NCBI GenBank assembly: GCA_951812965.1
Contig: OX638341.1
Coordinates: forward strand, 3,020,438 to 3,084,437
Length of the DNA stretch: 64,000 nucleotides
Reading direction: 5' to 3'
Origin: an uncultured Pseudohongiella sp.
GTDB lineage: Bacteria > Pseudomonadota > Gammaproteobacteria > Pseudomonadales > Pseudohongiellaceae
Shown: in pieces, positions 55,004-63,441 of the stretch
Layout: each line of letters starts with the position of its first letter
Numbering within the stretch: the stretch's first letter is position 1
Notes under the pieces: model-generated
Told to the model about the DNA's origin: nothing
Seen by the model: only the letters and a program-made list of their open reading frames with translations
Databases searched by the model: none
Made by a program: the position numbers and the translations under genes

Positions 55004-56074
55004 TCAGGCCAGTGGCGGACAATCTTCTCCGAGGTAACCGCCGCCGCCGCAGTAGGCCGGATCCTGCACTTGGATGGAAATACCGTCCGGGTCGGAAAAA
55101 TACACTTCCGGCGTGCCGGTTTCAAAGCCTCCCCGATTGGGCATGCGCATGCTTACCCAGTGCATCAGCGGCTCCGTGGCTGCGCCGTCGGGACGCGGAC
55201 GCAAACCGTACTCGGTCAGTTGCGCGAGAATATCGTCGACGTCGAATCCTCTCATGCTGAAACAGACGTGATGGATAAGCGCAGGATTTTCCGGCGGTCC
55301 TTCCTCGTTGGCGCCGGTATACATGAGGAACTGGAATCCGTCACCGACGCCGACCACCGGCGCGTTGGGGCCCTGGTAGGCCTGAAATTCCTTGCCGAAG
55401 ACCCGCCGGTGAAAATCGTTGGCGCGGCCGCGGTTGGCGGTGAAATTCGTAAAATGGTTGTAGTCGACGAGTTGGAACATCCCCGCGGAGGGGGCAGGCT
55501 CGACTGCATTGCAAACATCGCCGAGAGCGCCGTCGCCGCCGCAGTCCATGGGCGAGGAAAGACGGTAGATCAGGCCTTCGACATCCGCGAAGTAGAGTTC
55601 CCGTGTGCCGCCCGCCCGCTCCCGCACCCAGGAAGTCATGCCCACCGACAGACGATCCGCCGGCGATTGCGGGCCGGGGCCGGATTCCACGCCGAAAGCG
55701 CGCAATTGCTCCTGTACCGAGTCCACATCGAAATCGGCCACGCTCAGACCCATATGCGCGATCGTCGGGGTCTCGCCGGGCGCGGCGGGGGCGATGGAAA
55801 AATAGTGTGGCCCGTCACCCACTCGCAATACGACCTCGTCACCCTGGCGCGCCTGGACCGGCGCCCCGAACACGTCCTGGTAGAAGGCAACCGAACGCGC
55901 CACATCGCTTGAACGGATGCGAAAGCTGTGCAATTTCCGCACGGCTACCGGTACTGGAGCGCTGTCGGTGGCGCAACTCATCGGCGCCAGCGCCAGTACG
56001 GGCATGGCGGCAAGCAGATTCCGCCGGCCGCGGGAAAACTCCATGGGTTTGGGGAAATTTCGTGTTCTGTTCAT
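55004..56074 (-). CDS. Exported VOC/glyoxalase-fold protein (two VOC domains)
   Basis: A 356-residue protein. The N-terminus has SRGRRNLLAAMPVLALAPMSC, i.e. a twin-arginine-like pair followed by a hydrophobic core and a lipobox-like PMSC (only 20 residues quoted in part). This suggests a Tat-exported lipoprotein. Two vicinal-oxygen-chelate domains follow, about residues 50-170 (RIRSSDVARSVAFYQDVFG) and 195-330 (MFQLVDYNHFTNFTANRG). The starting methionine is uncertain (56074 or 56044). Metal ligands cannot be assigned safely by eye. The role is unknown; the aldo/keto reductase gene follows. Confidence 0.78.
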   Translation of the reverse strand: MNRTRNFPKPMEFSRGRRNLLAAMPVLALAPMSCATDSAPVPVAVRKLHSFRIRSSDVARSVAFYQDVFGAPVQARQGDEVVLRVGDGPHYFSIAPAAPGETPTIAHMGLSVADFDVDSVQEQLRAFGVESGPGPQSPADRLSVGMTSWVRERAGGTRELYFADVEGLIYRLSSPMDCGGDGALGDVCNAVEPAPSAGMFQLVDYNHFTNFTANRGRANDFHRRVFGKEFQAYQGPNAPVVGVGDGFQFLMYTGANEEGPPENPALIHHVCFSMRGFDVDDILAQLTEYGLRPRPDGAATEPLMHWVSMRMPNRGGFETGTPEVYFSDPDGISIQVQDPAYCGGGGYLGEDCPPLA

Positions 56075-56320
56075 CAGCGTCGGGAATCTCGAGAATTCAG
56101 GTTTGACAGACTAATCCAATCGTCCCGGCCAATGCAATTCGGCGAAGTACCCCTTTCATAGCAGACTTGGACGTGTCCCGACCGGAATGTTACATAGCTA
56201 CGGCTTTAGCAGGGTTCTGTGAACTACCAACTCAGAACTTACCGCCTCGCGCGAGATAATTGTCGCCTCTTCCTGCATCGACAGGTGGTGGTCCGCAGTG
56301 CGAACGCGTAACCAGCGTTA

Positions 56321-56713
56321 TTACCAAACGCGCCCCGGCCAACCGGATTCGCCGCTGAGCGAATCGAATTCGGTGTCTTTCGAAACAAGCGGGCAGGGTA
56401 ATTCGATCGCGGTGGCTGCGATAAAACGGTCGAATGGGTCGCGGTGCCGCCAATCGAGCTGCGCGGCGCGGGCCGCTGTATTGCGAGTGAATGGCGCCGT
56501 CAAGGTCTCGGTTTCGGCGACAAGTTCATCGAGACGCGGAATGATTTCCGGCCACCCGCCGAGTCTTGCTTTGCGCGTCACCTCGTACACGCTGATCGGA
56601 CTGACGAATACCGAATCCGCCGCTGCAATCGCCGCCTCGGCCGCCTCGCCGAGGCGGGACGGAGCCATCAAGCTCCAGATCCACGCATGCGTATCAAGCA
56701 AAACCGGGCTCAA
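56321..56713 (-). CDS. vapC: VapC-like PIN-domain toxin
   Basis: A 130-residue PIN-domain ribonuclease. D7 in LLDTHAWIW, an acidic residue in VYEVTRKA and the D pair in HRDPFDR form the usual metal-binding set, and LVSKDTEFD closes the site. It overlaps the antitoxin gene by 4 bp in the normal antitoxin-then-toxin order. VapC toxins cleave tRNA or rRNA; the target here is unknown. Confidence 0.9.
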   Translation of the reverse strand: MSPVLLDTHAWIWSLMAPSRLGEAAEAAIAAADSVFVSPISVYEVTRKARLGGWPEIIPRLDELVAETETLTAPFTRNTAARAAQLDWRHRDPFDRFIAATAIELPCPLVSKDTEFDSLSGESGWPGRVW

Positions 56714-56940
56714 GAGTCACGTTCCCACATGCTCAGTTCGTCTTCGTCCAGCTTGTCCTCGAAGTCCGGAACAGCGTTCGCCAAATGAGCCAGGGCCCCA
56801 AAACGGAATCCGGATGATTTCAGCGGGACAAGCTTGACCGCCGGTTTGCCGTTTCTCGCGATGATCACGTCATCGCCGGCTTCCGCGGCGGCTATGAGCT
56901 TTGAAAGCTGTGATTTGGCCTGGTGCATATTGATCAACAT
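56710..56940 (-). CDS. Phd/YefM-family antitoxin
   Basis: A 76-residue antitoxin beginning MLINMHQAKSQLSKLIAAAE, with the conserved IIARNGKPAVKLVPL. The acidic C-terminus (FEDKLDEDELSMWERDS) would bind the PIN toxin. The ATG at 56940 was preferred over upstream starts because the family begins with this helix. An inverted repeat 24 bp before the start may be its operator. Confidence 0.88.
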   Translation of the reverse strand: MLINMHQAKSQLSKLIAAAEAGDDVIIARNGKPAVKLVPLKSSGFRFGALAHLANAVPDFEDKLDEDELSMWERDS

Positions 56941-56963
56941 GACGCCGCCCTGCATTAAAATAG

Positions 56964-56976
56964 CTAGCTTGGCTAG
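56964..56976. promoter_or_regulatory. Candidate toxin-antitoxin operator (CTAGC-TTG-GCTAG)
   Basis: A 13-bp inverted repeat with 5-bp arms CTAGC/GCTAG around TTG, in the region just before the antitoxin start. Toxin-antitoxin modules of this type usually repress their own promoter through such a site. Confidence 0.45.
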
Positions 56977-57046
56977 GCTACGCGAGAATCTCGCATTGGT
57001 CAACCAGCCACAGGAATTTACGGACAGAAACCAACTATGAGGACGA

Positions 57047-58000
57047 TTATTCGGTCACGGTCACCGTCAGGTTACGGTAAGTGAACAGCGAGCCGTCGCT
57101 GGCCACGCCGCGCAATACGTATTCGCCGGGTTCCGAGAAGGTGGCCGTCGCCTGCCAGCGATTGTTTTCGGGCACCGGTGGAATGATGTACGGCGGCGAC
57201 CAGGGGGAGTTCGCGTAGACGCGGCTGTCGGTATAGGTCTTGAACTGTACCGGGTCGAATGTGACGTTTGCCGCCTCACCGCGATAGACGATCCAGGAAA
57301 AGCGCAGGCCCGGCCCGGATGCGACCACGATGGAAGACGGCGTACGATAGATTTGTTCGGGAGTGCTGGGAATCGGGCGGTCGGCGCGGACGGGCAGATT
57401 GTCCGGGTCGTTGGCGTATACCGCCAGCGAAACCGGCTCTCCCACTACCGTGCGGCGAAAATTGTCGCCTTCGACTTCAAGCTCCGGCGGGATATTGGTG
57501 CGCAAGGCGTCGTTCAGACTGCCAAAGGCGCCGCCTACTTCGGTCGAGATCACTTGCGGGTCGATGCGGTAATCGGGCTTGAGCGAGCCGAAAGCGCGAT
57601 TGGTCTGGCCCTGTGTGCGCAAGGTCCAGACGATTTCGTCGGTGTCGAAGTCCTCGGGCACGTCGATGGTGAAAAGAAATGGATTGCGCCGAGGGTAGAA
57701 ATGTGTCGGTTGGCCCATATCGGCTTCGGCCATATCGAAGCTGTCGATCGTGAGATCGTCGAGTTCGGCTTCACCGACATGGCTGAAGTAATTATCGGGC
57801 CCGACGGGGATATCGAACTGTTGTTCCCAGTTCGTGTTCATGTAGCCAAAAAACAACGTGTAACCGCCCGCCTCCTCGTTGGGCCACCATCCCTCGAACG
57901 CCGGCGAGACGATCTCGCCGCTTTTGACCATGAAGCGCTGCTGGGCGAACGCAGTCTGTGCGACGGCAAACGCCAGCAAAACAAGCAAAGCAGTTCTCAT
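57047..58000 (-). CDS. Exported protein of unknown function beside a monooxygenase-like gene
   Basis: A 317-residue protein with a clear signal peptide (LLVLLAFAVAQTAFAQ). The mature part is beta-rich and aromatic (FEGWWPNEEAGGYTLFFGYM), with a C-terminal Ig/PKD-like segment (ATATFSEPGEYVLRGVASDG). No catalytic motif is seen. It lies 102 bp downstream of the haem/copper monooxygenase-like gene on the same strand and both are exported, so a common role is likely. The function is unknown. Confidence 0.7.
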   Translation of the reverse strand: MRTALLVLLAFAVAQTAFAQQRFMVKSGEIVSPAFEGWWPNEEAGGYTLFFGYMNTNWEQQFDIPVGPDNYFSHVGEAELDDLTIDSFDMAEADMGQPTHFYPRRNPFLFTIDVPEDFDTDEIVWTLRTQGQTNRAFGSLKPDYRIDPQVISTEVGGAFGSLNDALRTNIPPELEVEGDNFRRTVVGEPVSLAVYANDPDNLPVRADRPIPSTPEQIYRTPSSIVVASGPGLRFSWIVYRGEAANVTFDPVQFKTYTDSRVYANSPWSPPYIIPPVPENNRWQATATFSEPGEYVLRGVASDGSLFTYRNLTVTVTE

Positions 58001-58102
58001 GCGCGATTTCTCCGCAACCGACCCGATTTCGGGAGATGTTTCAATTCAGTTTGTATTTCAGGGAAGACGCAGTAGCGGCGCATGCGCCGCTACTGCTGTT
58101 CG

Positions 58103-59566
58103 TCAGTCATTCCCGGCGATGCTCGCATCGACCGGTTCCGGCGCCCAGCACATTGGACAGCCCACGTCGTACTCGTTGCGGTCCTTCATGGCCGCCCGGC
58201 GAATCGCCATTTCCTCCTGGAATTGTTCTTCCGTGAGCGTGACGGAGTAGCCCAGGTCGATGAACATATTGGATACTGAACGGCGTCCGCCTCCAGCCCA
58301 GTTGCGGGCGTCCGCCAGGTTGGGGTTGGCCGCGGTGGTGTCCAGGTAACCGATGGTATGCAGGATGGTGCCCTTCGGCAGCAGCGGCGCCTTGTCGTCT
58401 TCGTAGATGTACTGCTTCACCCAGTTGTGGTCGTAGCCCACGCAATTGAGCGTGAACTGGTTATGGCCCCAGATCGCTTCCAGGCACATGCGCACGCCGG
58501 GAGCATGCAGGTGCGGCTCGAAAGCGATGATCTTGGTGTGCTCCTGCAACACGACGTAGTTATGCACTTCCTGGTTGGCGCGACTGGGCAGAATATCCAT
58601 ATCGACGCCATTGCCGGTGCGCGGTCCGCGATTGCTGTATTGCGGCTGATAACCCACGGGGAAGAAACTGATGCCGAACTCCAGGTGGCCGGTGGTTTCG
58701 CGGCCGTTGGAATGCAGATGCGCGGCATACAGATGTAATGCCGAGTTTGCCGGTAACAATCGGCCGGCCTTTTCGGGGAAAGTGTCGGCGTTACGTCCCA
58801 CTTCGTGGATCGGCCAGCTTGTGAGGTCGCCGGAGACTTCGGTTCCTTCCTCGTTGAGGATACCGCTGCGATAAGTCATATGGTGGAAGATATAGCGACC
58901 GCCGACGGTGCTGGTGCCGATGTCCGCCGGGATATCGTTGATCTCGCGCACTTCGATCGACTTGACGTAACGGTCCTCGGTCAGACCCGTGGGCACCAGG
59001 CCGATATCGCCCCACCAATCGGGGCCAACCGCTGGCCGGGTAACATCCGGAGAGCGCAAAATCAGTTCAGGCTCGCCCAGGGTCCATTCGTTGCTGTCGG
59101 AGAAGACCAGCATCGGCGGTTCGTTGTCCGGGTTTCCGCGCGGCGCGCCGTTGTTGACCCAGTCCTGAATCAACGCCAGTTCGACATCCGACAGCGAATA
59201 GTCGTTCTTGAAGCCGTTGATGCCGATGTCCTTTTCCACAAACCAGGGCGGCATGGCGCCCATGCGGTCGCGGATGGAGGTGCGATACAAGATGACCGGC
59301 GCCCAGGGGCGAACCTGATCGTATGTCATCAGCACCATCGGCCCGCCGCCGCCGGGACGGTGGCATTGCTGACAGCTTCGTTGCAGGATCGGCGCGATAT
59401 GGTCGGCGAAGGTCGCGGTGCCAGCCTCCATGCCGAATTCTTCGATGTCGTAGTAGTGCAATTGATGATTGGCAACACTGGCGTCGTGGGACTGCGCCCG
59501 CACGATGCCGGAAACCAGAACCATGCAGAGGCCCAGCATGGCTACCAACAGATGTCTGCTCATCAT
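58103..59566 (-). CDS. Exported cytochrome c/copper monooxygenase-like protein
   Basis: A 487-residue secreted protein. After the signal peptide (residues 1-24) comes a c-type haem motif SCQQCH (C65-x2-C68-H69). The rest resembles the two copper-binding domains of type II ascorbate-dependent monooxygenases: FHHMTY, LHLYAAHLHSNGRE and FEPHLHAPGVRM carry candidate copper histidines. GGGAGAAG precedes the start. The combination of haem c with a DBH-like copper domain suggests an electron-fed periplasmic oxidase, but no substrate can be named. Confidence 0.78.
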   Translation of the reverse strand: MMSRHLLVAMLGLCMVLVSGIVRAQSHDASVANHQLHYYDIEEFGMEAGTATFADHIAPILQRSCQQCHRPGGGGPMVLMTYDQVRPWAPVILYRTSIRDRMGAMPPWFVEKDIGINGFKNDYSLSDVELALIQDWVNNGAPRGNPDNEPPMLVFSDSNEWTLGEPELILRSPDVTRPAVGPDWWGDIGLVPTGLTEDRYVKSIEVREINDIPADIGTSTVGGRYIFHHMTYRSGILNEEGTEVSGDLTSWPIHEVGRNADTFPEKAGRLLPANSALHLYAAHLHSNGRETTGHLEFGISFFPVGYQPQYSNRGPRTGNGVDMDILPSRANQEVHNYVVLQEHTKIIAFEPHLHAPGVRMCLEAIWGHNQFTLNCVGYDHNWVKQYIYEDDKAPLLPKGTILHTIGYLDTTAANPNLADARNWAGGGRRSVSNMFIDLGYSVTLTEEQFQEEMAIRRAAMKDRNEYDVGCPMCWAPEPVDASIAGND

Positions 59567-59689
59567 TGTCTTCTCCCATGGACCGGCAGGCCGAACTCCC
59601 GCCGGAAATCATCCAGCGAGAATAAAATCAATCCGGCCGAATGTCCATGCCCGCCTTTGTGACATCCTGTCATTCCGGCGAGGTGGATG

Positions 59690-59995
59690 TTACGGCTCGG
59701 CATGCGGGCGAACCCGGGCGCGAATGCGATCGCCGTTCAACAAAAGTTCCCGGCTTAACTCGTATACTTTCTGCGCATTGACCCAAAATTCCGGGGTTTG
59801 GCCGAAATACTCGCCCAGCGCGATGGCGGTTTCCGCGCTGATGCCACGTCGTTCGTGTACTACTTCATGCAAGCGGGTCGGGGGCAAGCCACAGTCGCGC
59901 GCGACTTCGTGAACGGAAAGCTTGAGTTCCCTGATTTGCTCCCGCAACAAGGCGCCAGGGTGTGTCGCAACCCGTAGTTCAGGTATCTGTGTCAT
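59690..59995 (-). CDS. higA: HigA-family antitoxin
   Basis: A 101-residue XRE-type antitoxin. HPGALLREQIREL starts a helix-turn-helix region (SVHEVARDCGLPPTRLHEVV), followed by RRGISAETAIALGEYFGQTP, the standard HigA pattern. It lies 14 bp after the higB toxin gene. Confidence 0.93.
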   Translation of the reverse strand: MTQIPELRVATHPGALLREQIRELKLSVHEVARDCGLPPTRLHEVVHERRGISAETAIALGEYFGQTPEFWVNAQKVYELSRELLLNGDRIRARVRPHAEP

Positions 59996-60009
59996 CGACT
60001 TCCCTCAAA

Positions 60010-60294
60010 TCAGTGATAGTGATTGTTCAGTTCAACATCGTAAGCGTCGCCATCGCGCCACCAGAAGCAGATTCGCCATCCAAGGGAAACGCGAATACTG
60101 TACTGTCCGGCTCTGTCTCCGACCAATTTCTCCAAACGATTGCCCGGCGGAACCCGAAGGTCCGAGACGCTGGCGGCATAGTGGATGCGGTCCAGTTTAG
60201 TCCTTGCGCGCCCGAGCAACTCCGGCGGCAGCGAACGGACGGATGCTCCGTGATAGACATCCTTCGTCCGTTTATCGGCGAATGAAACTATCAT
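60010..60294 (-). CDS. higB: HigB-family toxin (RelE/ParE-like)
   Basis: A 94-residue toxin starting MIVSFADKRTKDVYHG. LPPELLGRARTKLDRIHYA, then LRVPPGNRLEKLVGDRAGQY and SIRVSLGWRICFWW are the family signatures. HigB toxins cleave mRNA on the ribosome. The toxin-first order is characteristic of higBA. A longer frame to 60393 includes the promoter region and was rejected. Confidence 0.93.
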   Translation of the reverse strand: MIVSFADKRTKDVYHGASVRSLPPELLGRARTKLDRIHYAASVSDLRVPPGNRLEKLVGDRAGQYSIRVSLGWRICFWWRDGDAYDVELNNHYH

Positions 60295-60612
60295 CCGCTG
60301 TCCGCCCTCCGTGTAACGGAAAGCGTAATGTGTGAAGCATATAACGCAAAGCATAGATTGTCCAAAGAATATACTCCCTTCAACCTCTTCCAAAAAACGA
60401 TAGCGACATTGGCAAAGGCGTTCCGCTCGAACGCTTTCGCCACGCCTGTATTCGTCGGAAATCAGCTTAGTAGCAATTCTTCGAAATGCCCTGTTTCGTT
60501 GCAGGAAAGGTCAAAAATGCGAGGGAATTTCAAAAGCACTAACTTCTGAATACCCAACTCGTTTTTCTGCCCAAATATTGCATAAATTGTAAGTCAGAGT
60601 TACATTTCATGC
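60295..60612. other. 318-bp gap between higB and the DUF4143 ATPase gene
   Basis: No coding region is convincing here. It is more AT-rich than its surroundings and must hold the divergent promoters of higBA and the ATPase gene. No strong repeat was seen. Confidence 0.5.
60338..60365 (-). promoter_or_regulatory. Putative higBA promoter
   Basis: On the minus strand TTGGAC (60360-60365) and TATATG (60338-60343) are 16 bp apart, about 45 bp before the higB start. Neither box is a full consensus match. Confidence 0.4.
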
Positions 60613-61797
60613 ATGAATTACAAGCCTCGCGTTCTGGAACCGCTCGTTCACCGCGCTGCCGGTGAATATCCCGTCGTGACCATTACCGGTCCACGGCAGT
60701 CGGGGAAAACCACATTGTGCCGCGCGCTGTTCCCAAACAAGCCGTACGCCAATCTCGAACCTCTGGACGAGCGGGAATTCGCCCGCAACGACCCGCGCGG
60801 CTTTCTCGCCCAATATCCGGACGGGGCGGTAATAGATGAAATTCAGCACGCGCCCGACCTCAGCAGCTACATCCAGGTAATGGTTGACGAGAAGCCGGAG
60901 CCGGGGCGTTTCATTGTCACTGGCTCGCAGCATTTCGGGCTGACCCAGACCGTCAACCAGTCCCTGGCCGGACGAACCGCAATAGTCCACCTGCTGCCCT
61001 TGAGCCTTGACGAATTGGCCTCATTCGATGCCGCACTCGACGATTTGTGGCGGGTGGTTCTCCAGGGAGGCTACCCCGCCATCCACAGGCGCAATCTGGG
61101 AGCGAAGCGCTGGCTCAATAATTATCTGCTTACGTATATCGAACGCGACGTGCGTCAATTGTCGGAGATAGGCAATCTGGAGGCGTTTGGCAGTTTCATG
61201 GCGCTGGCCGCGGGGCGCTGCGCCCAGGAAATCAATCTTTCGGCAATCGGAGGAGATACAGGCGTGTCTCACAACACTATCCGCGCCTGGATGTCGGTGC
61301 TGGAAGCAAGTTTTGTCATTTTTCGCCTGACCGCCTGGCATGGCAAGTTGCGCAAGCAACTCATGAAGGCACCGAAATTGCACTTTCTCGATAGCGGACT
61401 TGCCTGCCGGCTGCTGGGCATTCGCACCACGGATGAATTGCGGCGTCATCCCTTGCGCGGTGCGATATTCGAGAGTTGGGTCGCGTCGGAGATCTTCAAA
61501 TATCGAACGCATCGCGGCGAATCCGGCGGCATGTATCATTTTCGTGCGGCGCGCGGGCCGGAGGTAGACCTCGTCATTCGCAGGGGACTTTCCACGATCG
61601 GCTGCGAATTTAAATCGGCAGCCACGATGGATGGGGATTTTCTTCGCCCCCTGCAGCGTTTCGAAGAATTGCTGAGTGATTCACCCGAAGCCGGCGATCT
61701 GACCAAACGGCTCGTATTCGGCGGCGACCAGGGACAAAAGCGCTCCCAGGCCGAATGCATCCCCTGGCATGAACTTCACCGGAATTCCTGGTTGTAG
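60613..61797 (+). CDS. AAA ATPase with DUF4143 domain
   Basis: A 394-residue protein. The N-terminal AAA module has Walker A TGPRQSGKTT (25-34) and Walker B AVIDEIQHAP. The C-terminal DUF4143 region includes LHFLDSGLACRLLGI and a PD-(D/E)xK nuclease-like EVDLVIRRG...GCEFKSA segment. Such single-copy ATPases are patchily distributed and often sit near mobile or toxin-antitoxin genes, as here. The biological role is not known. Confidence 0.88.
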   Translation: MNYKPRVLEPLVHRAAGEYPVVTITGPRQSGKTTLCRALFPNKPYANLEPLDEREFARNDPRGFLAQYPDGAVIDEIQHAPDLSSYIQVMVDEKPEPGRFIVTGSQHFGLTQTVNQSLAGRTAIVHLLPLSLDELASFDAALDDLWRVVLQGGYPAIHRRNLGAKRWLNNYLLTYIERDVRQLSEIGNLEAFGSFMALAAGRCAQEINLSAIGGDTGVSHNTIRAWMSVLEASFVIFRLTAWHGKLRKQLMKAPKLHFLDSGLACRLLGIRTTDELRRHPLRGAIFESWVASEIFKYRTHRGESGGMYHFRAARGPEVDLVIRRGLSTIGCEFKSAATMDGDFLRPLQRFEELLSDSPEAGDLTKRLVFGGDQGQKRSQAECIPWHELHRNSWL

Positions 61798-61819
61798 ATT
61801 AAAGCCCGCCGGAATTCCC

Positions 61820-63421
61820 CTAATCCGGCAAGGCGAAAGCGGTCAGGGTGGTGCCGGAGGGGATCAGGACGTGTTGGCGGCCGTCGAGCATGAAGGTGGT
61901 CGCGGCGGCGCCCCAGATGCGCGAGCCGGTCTGGTAGTGCCAGAGGTTTTCGCCGGTGGCGGCGTCGAAGGCCATGAAATTGCCCTCGTGGTCGCCGGCG
62001 AAGACGAGTCCAGAGGCCGTGGTCATGACGCCGCCGAAGGTCGGTGAGGGATAGGTGAACTCCCAGCGCAACTCGCCGGTGTGGATGTCGAGCGCGCGCA
62101 AGGCGCCGGCGCCGTCAGGCTCGATGAAGACGACGCCGCCGAAACTCGCCTGGCCGGGAGTGTAATCCGGTTCCTCCGGCACATAAGTGGCGCAGGTTTC
62201 CCGTGCCGTGACATAGAACAATTCCAGCTTGGGATTGTATGAAGGCGGCATGAAATTGGTCGAACCCCAGGGATCGGGCAGGCAGCCCCGGCTGCCGTCG
62301 TTTAGGATGACAGGCCGGCCGTCGGGGCCGATTTCCCGCGCCCAGGTGGTGGCCGTGAACGGCTCGCCGAGCAGCAGTTCGCCGTCGGTGCGGTCGAGCA
62401 CGTAGAAGAAACCGTTGCGATTCGCCATCATCACCAGTTTGCGCGGCTCGCCCTGCCATTCGGTGTCGACCAGCACGGGCATGTGGTTGGAATCCCAGTC
62501 GTTGATGTCATGGGGCGTGAACTGGTAATGCCAGCGCAAGTCGCCGCGGTCGGCGTCGAGCGCGACGATGGAATTCGAATACAGGTTGTCACCAGGGCGC
62601 AGGTCTCCGAAATAGTCTGGATTGGGATTGCCCACGCCCCAATAAATGAGATTCAGTTCGGGGTCGTAACTGCCATTCATCCAGGTGCCTCCGCCGCCGC
62701 GGGCGAGCACTTCGGGATCGTCGGGCCAGGTCTCGCTGCCCGGCTCGCCCGGGCCGGGAATCGTGTTGAAGCGCCAGAGCCGCTCGCCGGTAACCGGCGC
62801 ATAGGCGTCGATGAAGCCGCGGGTGGCGTACTCTCCGCCGGAGATACCTACTATTACCTTGTTGTCGATTACCAGCGGCGCCAGGGTGGCGGCGTAACCG
62901 ATGCGGTAATCGGCCAGTTGCACGTCCCAGAGAATGTCGCCGGTGCGTCGGTCCATGGAGAGCAGGTGGGCGTCGAGGGTCACCATAAACAACTGGTTGC
63001 CGAGCATGCCGAAACCGCGATTGACCGGTGCGCTCGCGCCATAAGTGAGGTCATCGGGCAGATTGCGGCGATAACTCCAGAACGCCCTGCCGCTGCGGGC
63101 GTCGATGGCCCAGGCATAGTTGTTCGAGCCGGTGACGTACAGTGCGCCGTCGTCCACCAGCGGCGTGGTTTCGAAGCCGCGGCCGCGCGTGGTGGTGCCG
63201 GTCTGAAAAGTCCAGATCGGCCGCAATCGGCCAACGTTCTCGGGATTGATCTGGGTGAGCGGACTATGCCGCCGGCCGCTATAATCACCGGAATAGGTCA
63301 GCCAGCGTTCGGGATCGTTGAAACCGTCCAGAATGTCTTCGTATGTGGGCCCGTCCTGCGCGAACGCGGTAATGGCAAGCAGCGGTACAAGGCTGAATAG
63401 CAGGCGGACGGCGAAGCGCAT
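61820..63421 (-). CDS. PQQ-type quinoprotein dehydrogenase-like beta-propeller
   Basis: About 533 residues, starting MRFAVRLLFSLVPLLAITAFA, a signal peptide; GGGAG lies 7 bases upstream. The rest is an eight-bladed propeller with repeated W-docking motifs (YAWAIDARSGRAFWSY, HLLSMDRRTGDILWD, NFMAFDAATGENLWHY). NDWDSNHMPVL resembles the metal/catalytic region of PQQ alcohol dehydrogenases. The vicinal cysteine pair of classical methanol dehydrogenases is not evident. The cytochrome c gene directly upstream (20-bp gap) is the likely electron acceptor. The alcohol substrate is unknown. Confidence 0.87.
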   Translation of the reverse strand: MRFAVRLLFSLVPLLAITAFAQDGPTYEDILDGFNDPERWLTYSGDYSGRRHSPLTQINPENVGRLRPIWTFQTGTTTRGRGFETTPLVDDGALYVTGSNNYAWAIDARSGRAFWSYRRNLPDDLTYGASAPVNRGFGMLGNQLFMVTLDAHLLSMDRRTGDILWDVQLADYRIGYAATLAPLVIDNKVIVGISGGEYATRGFIDAYAPVTGERLWRFNTIPGPGEPGSETWPDDPEVLARGGGGTWMNGSYDPELNLIYWGVGNPNPDYFGDLRPGDNLYSNSIVALDADRGDLRWHYQFTPHDINDWDSNHMPVLVDTEWQGEPRKLVMMANRNGFFYVLDRTDGELLLGEPFTATTWAREIGPDGRPVILNDGSRGCLPDPWGSTNFMPPSYNPKLELFYVTARETCATYVPEEPDYTPGQASFGGVVFIEPDGAGALRALDIHTGELRWEFTYPSPTFGGVMTTASGLVFAGDHEGNFMAFDAATGENLWHYQTGSRIWGAAATTFMLDGRQHVLIPSGTTLTAFALPD

Positions 63422-63441
63422 AAACATTCTCCCTTCTCGAT

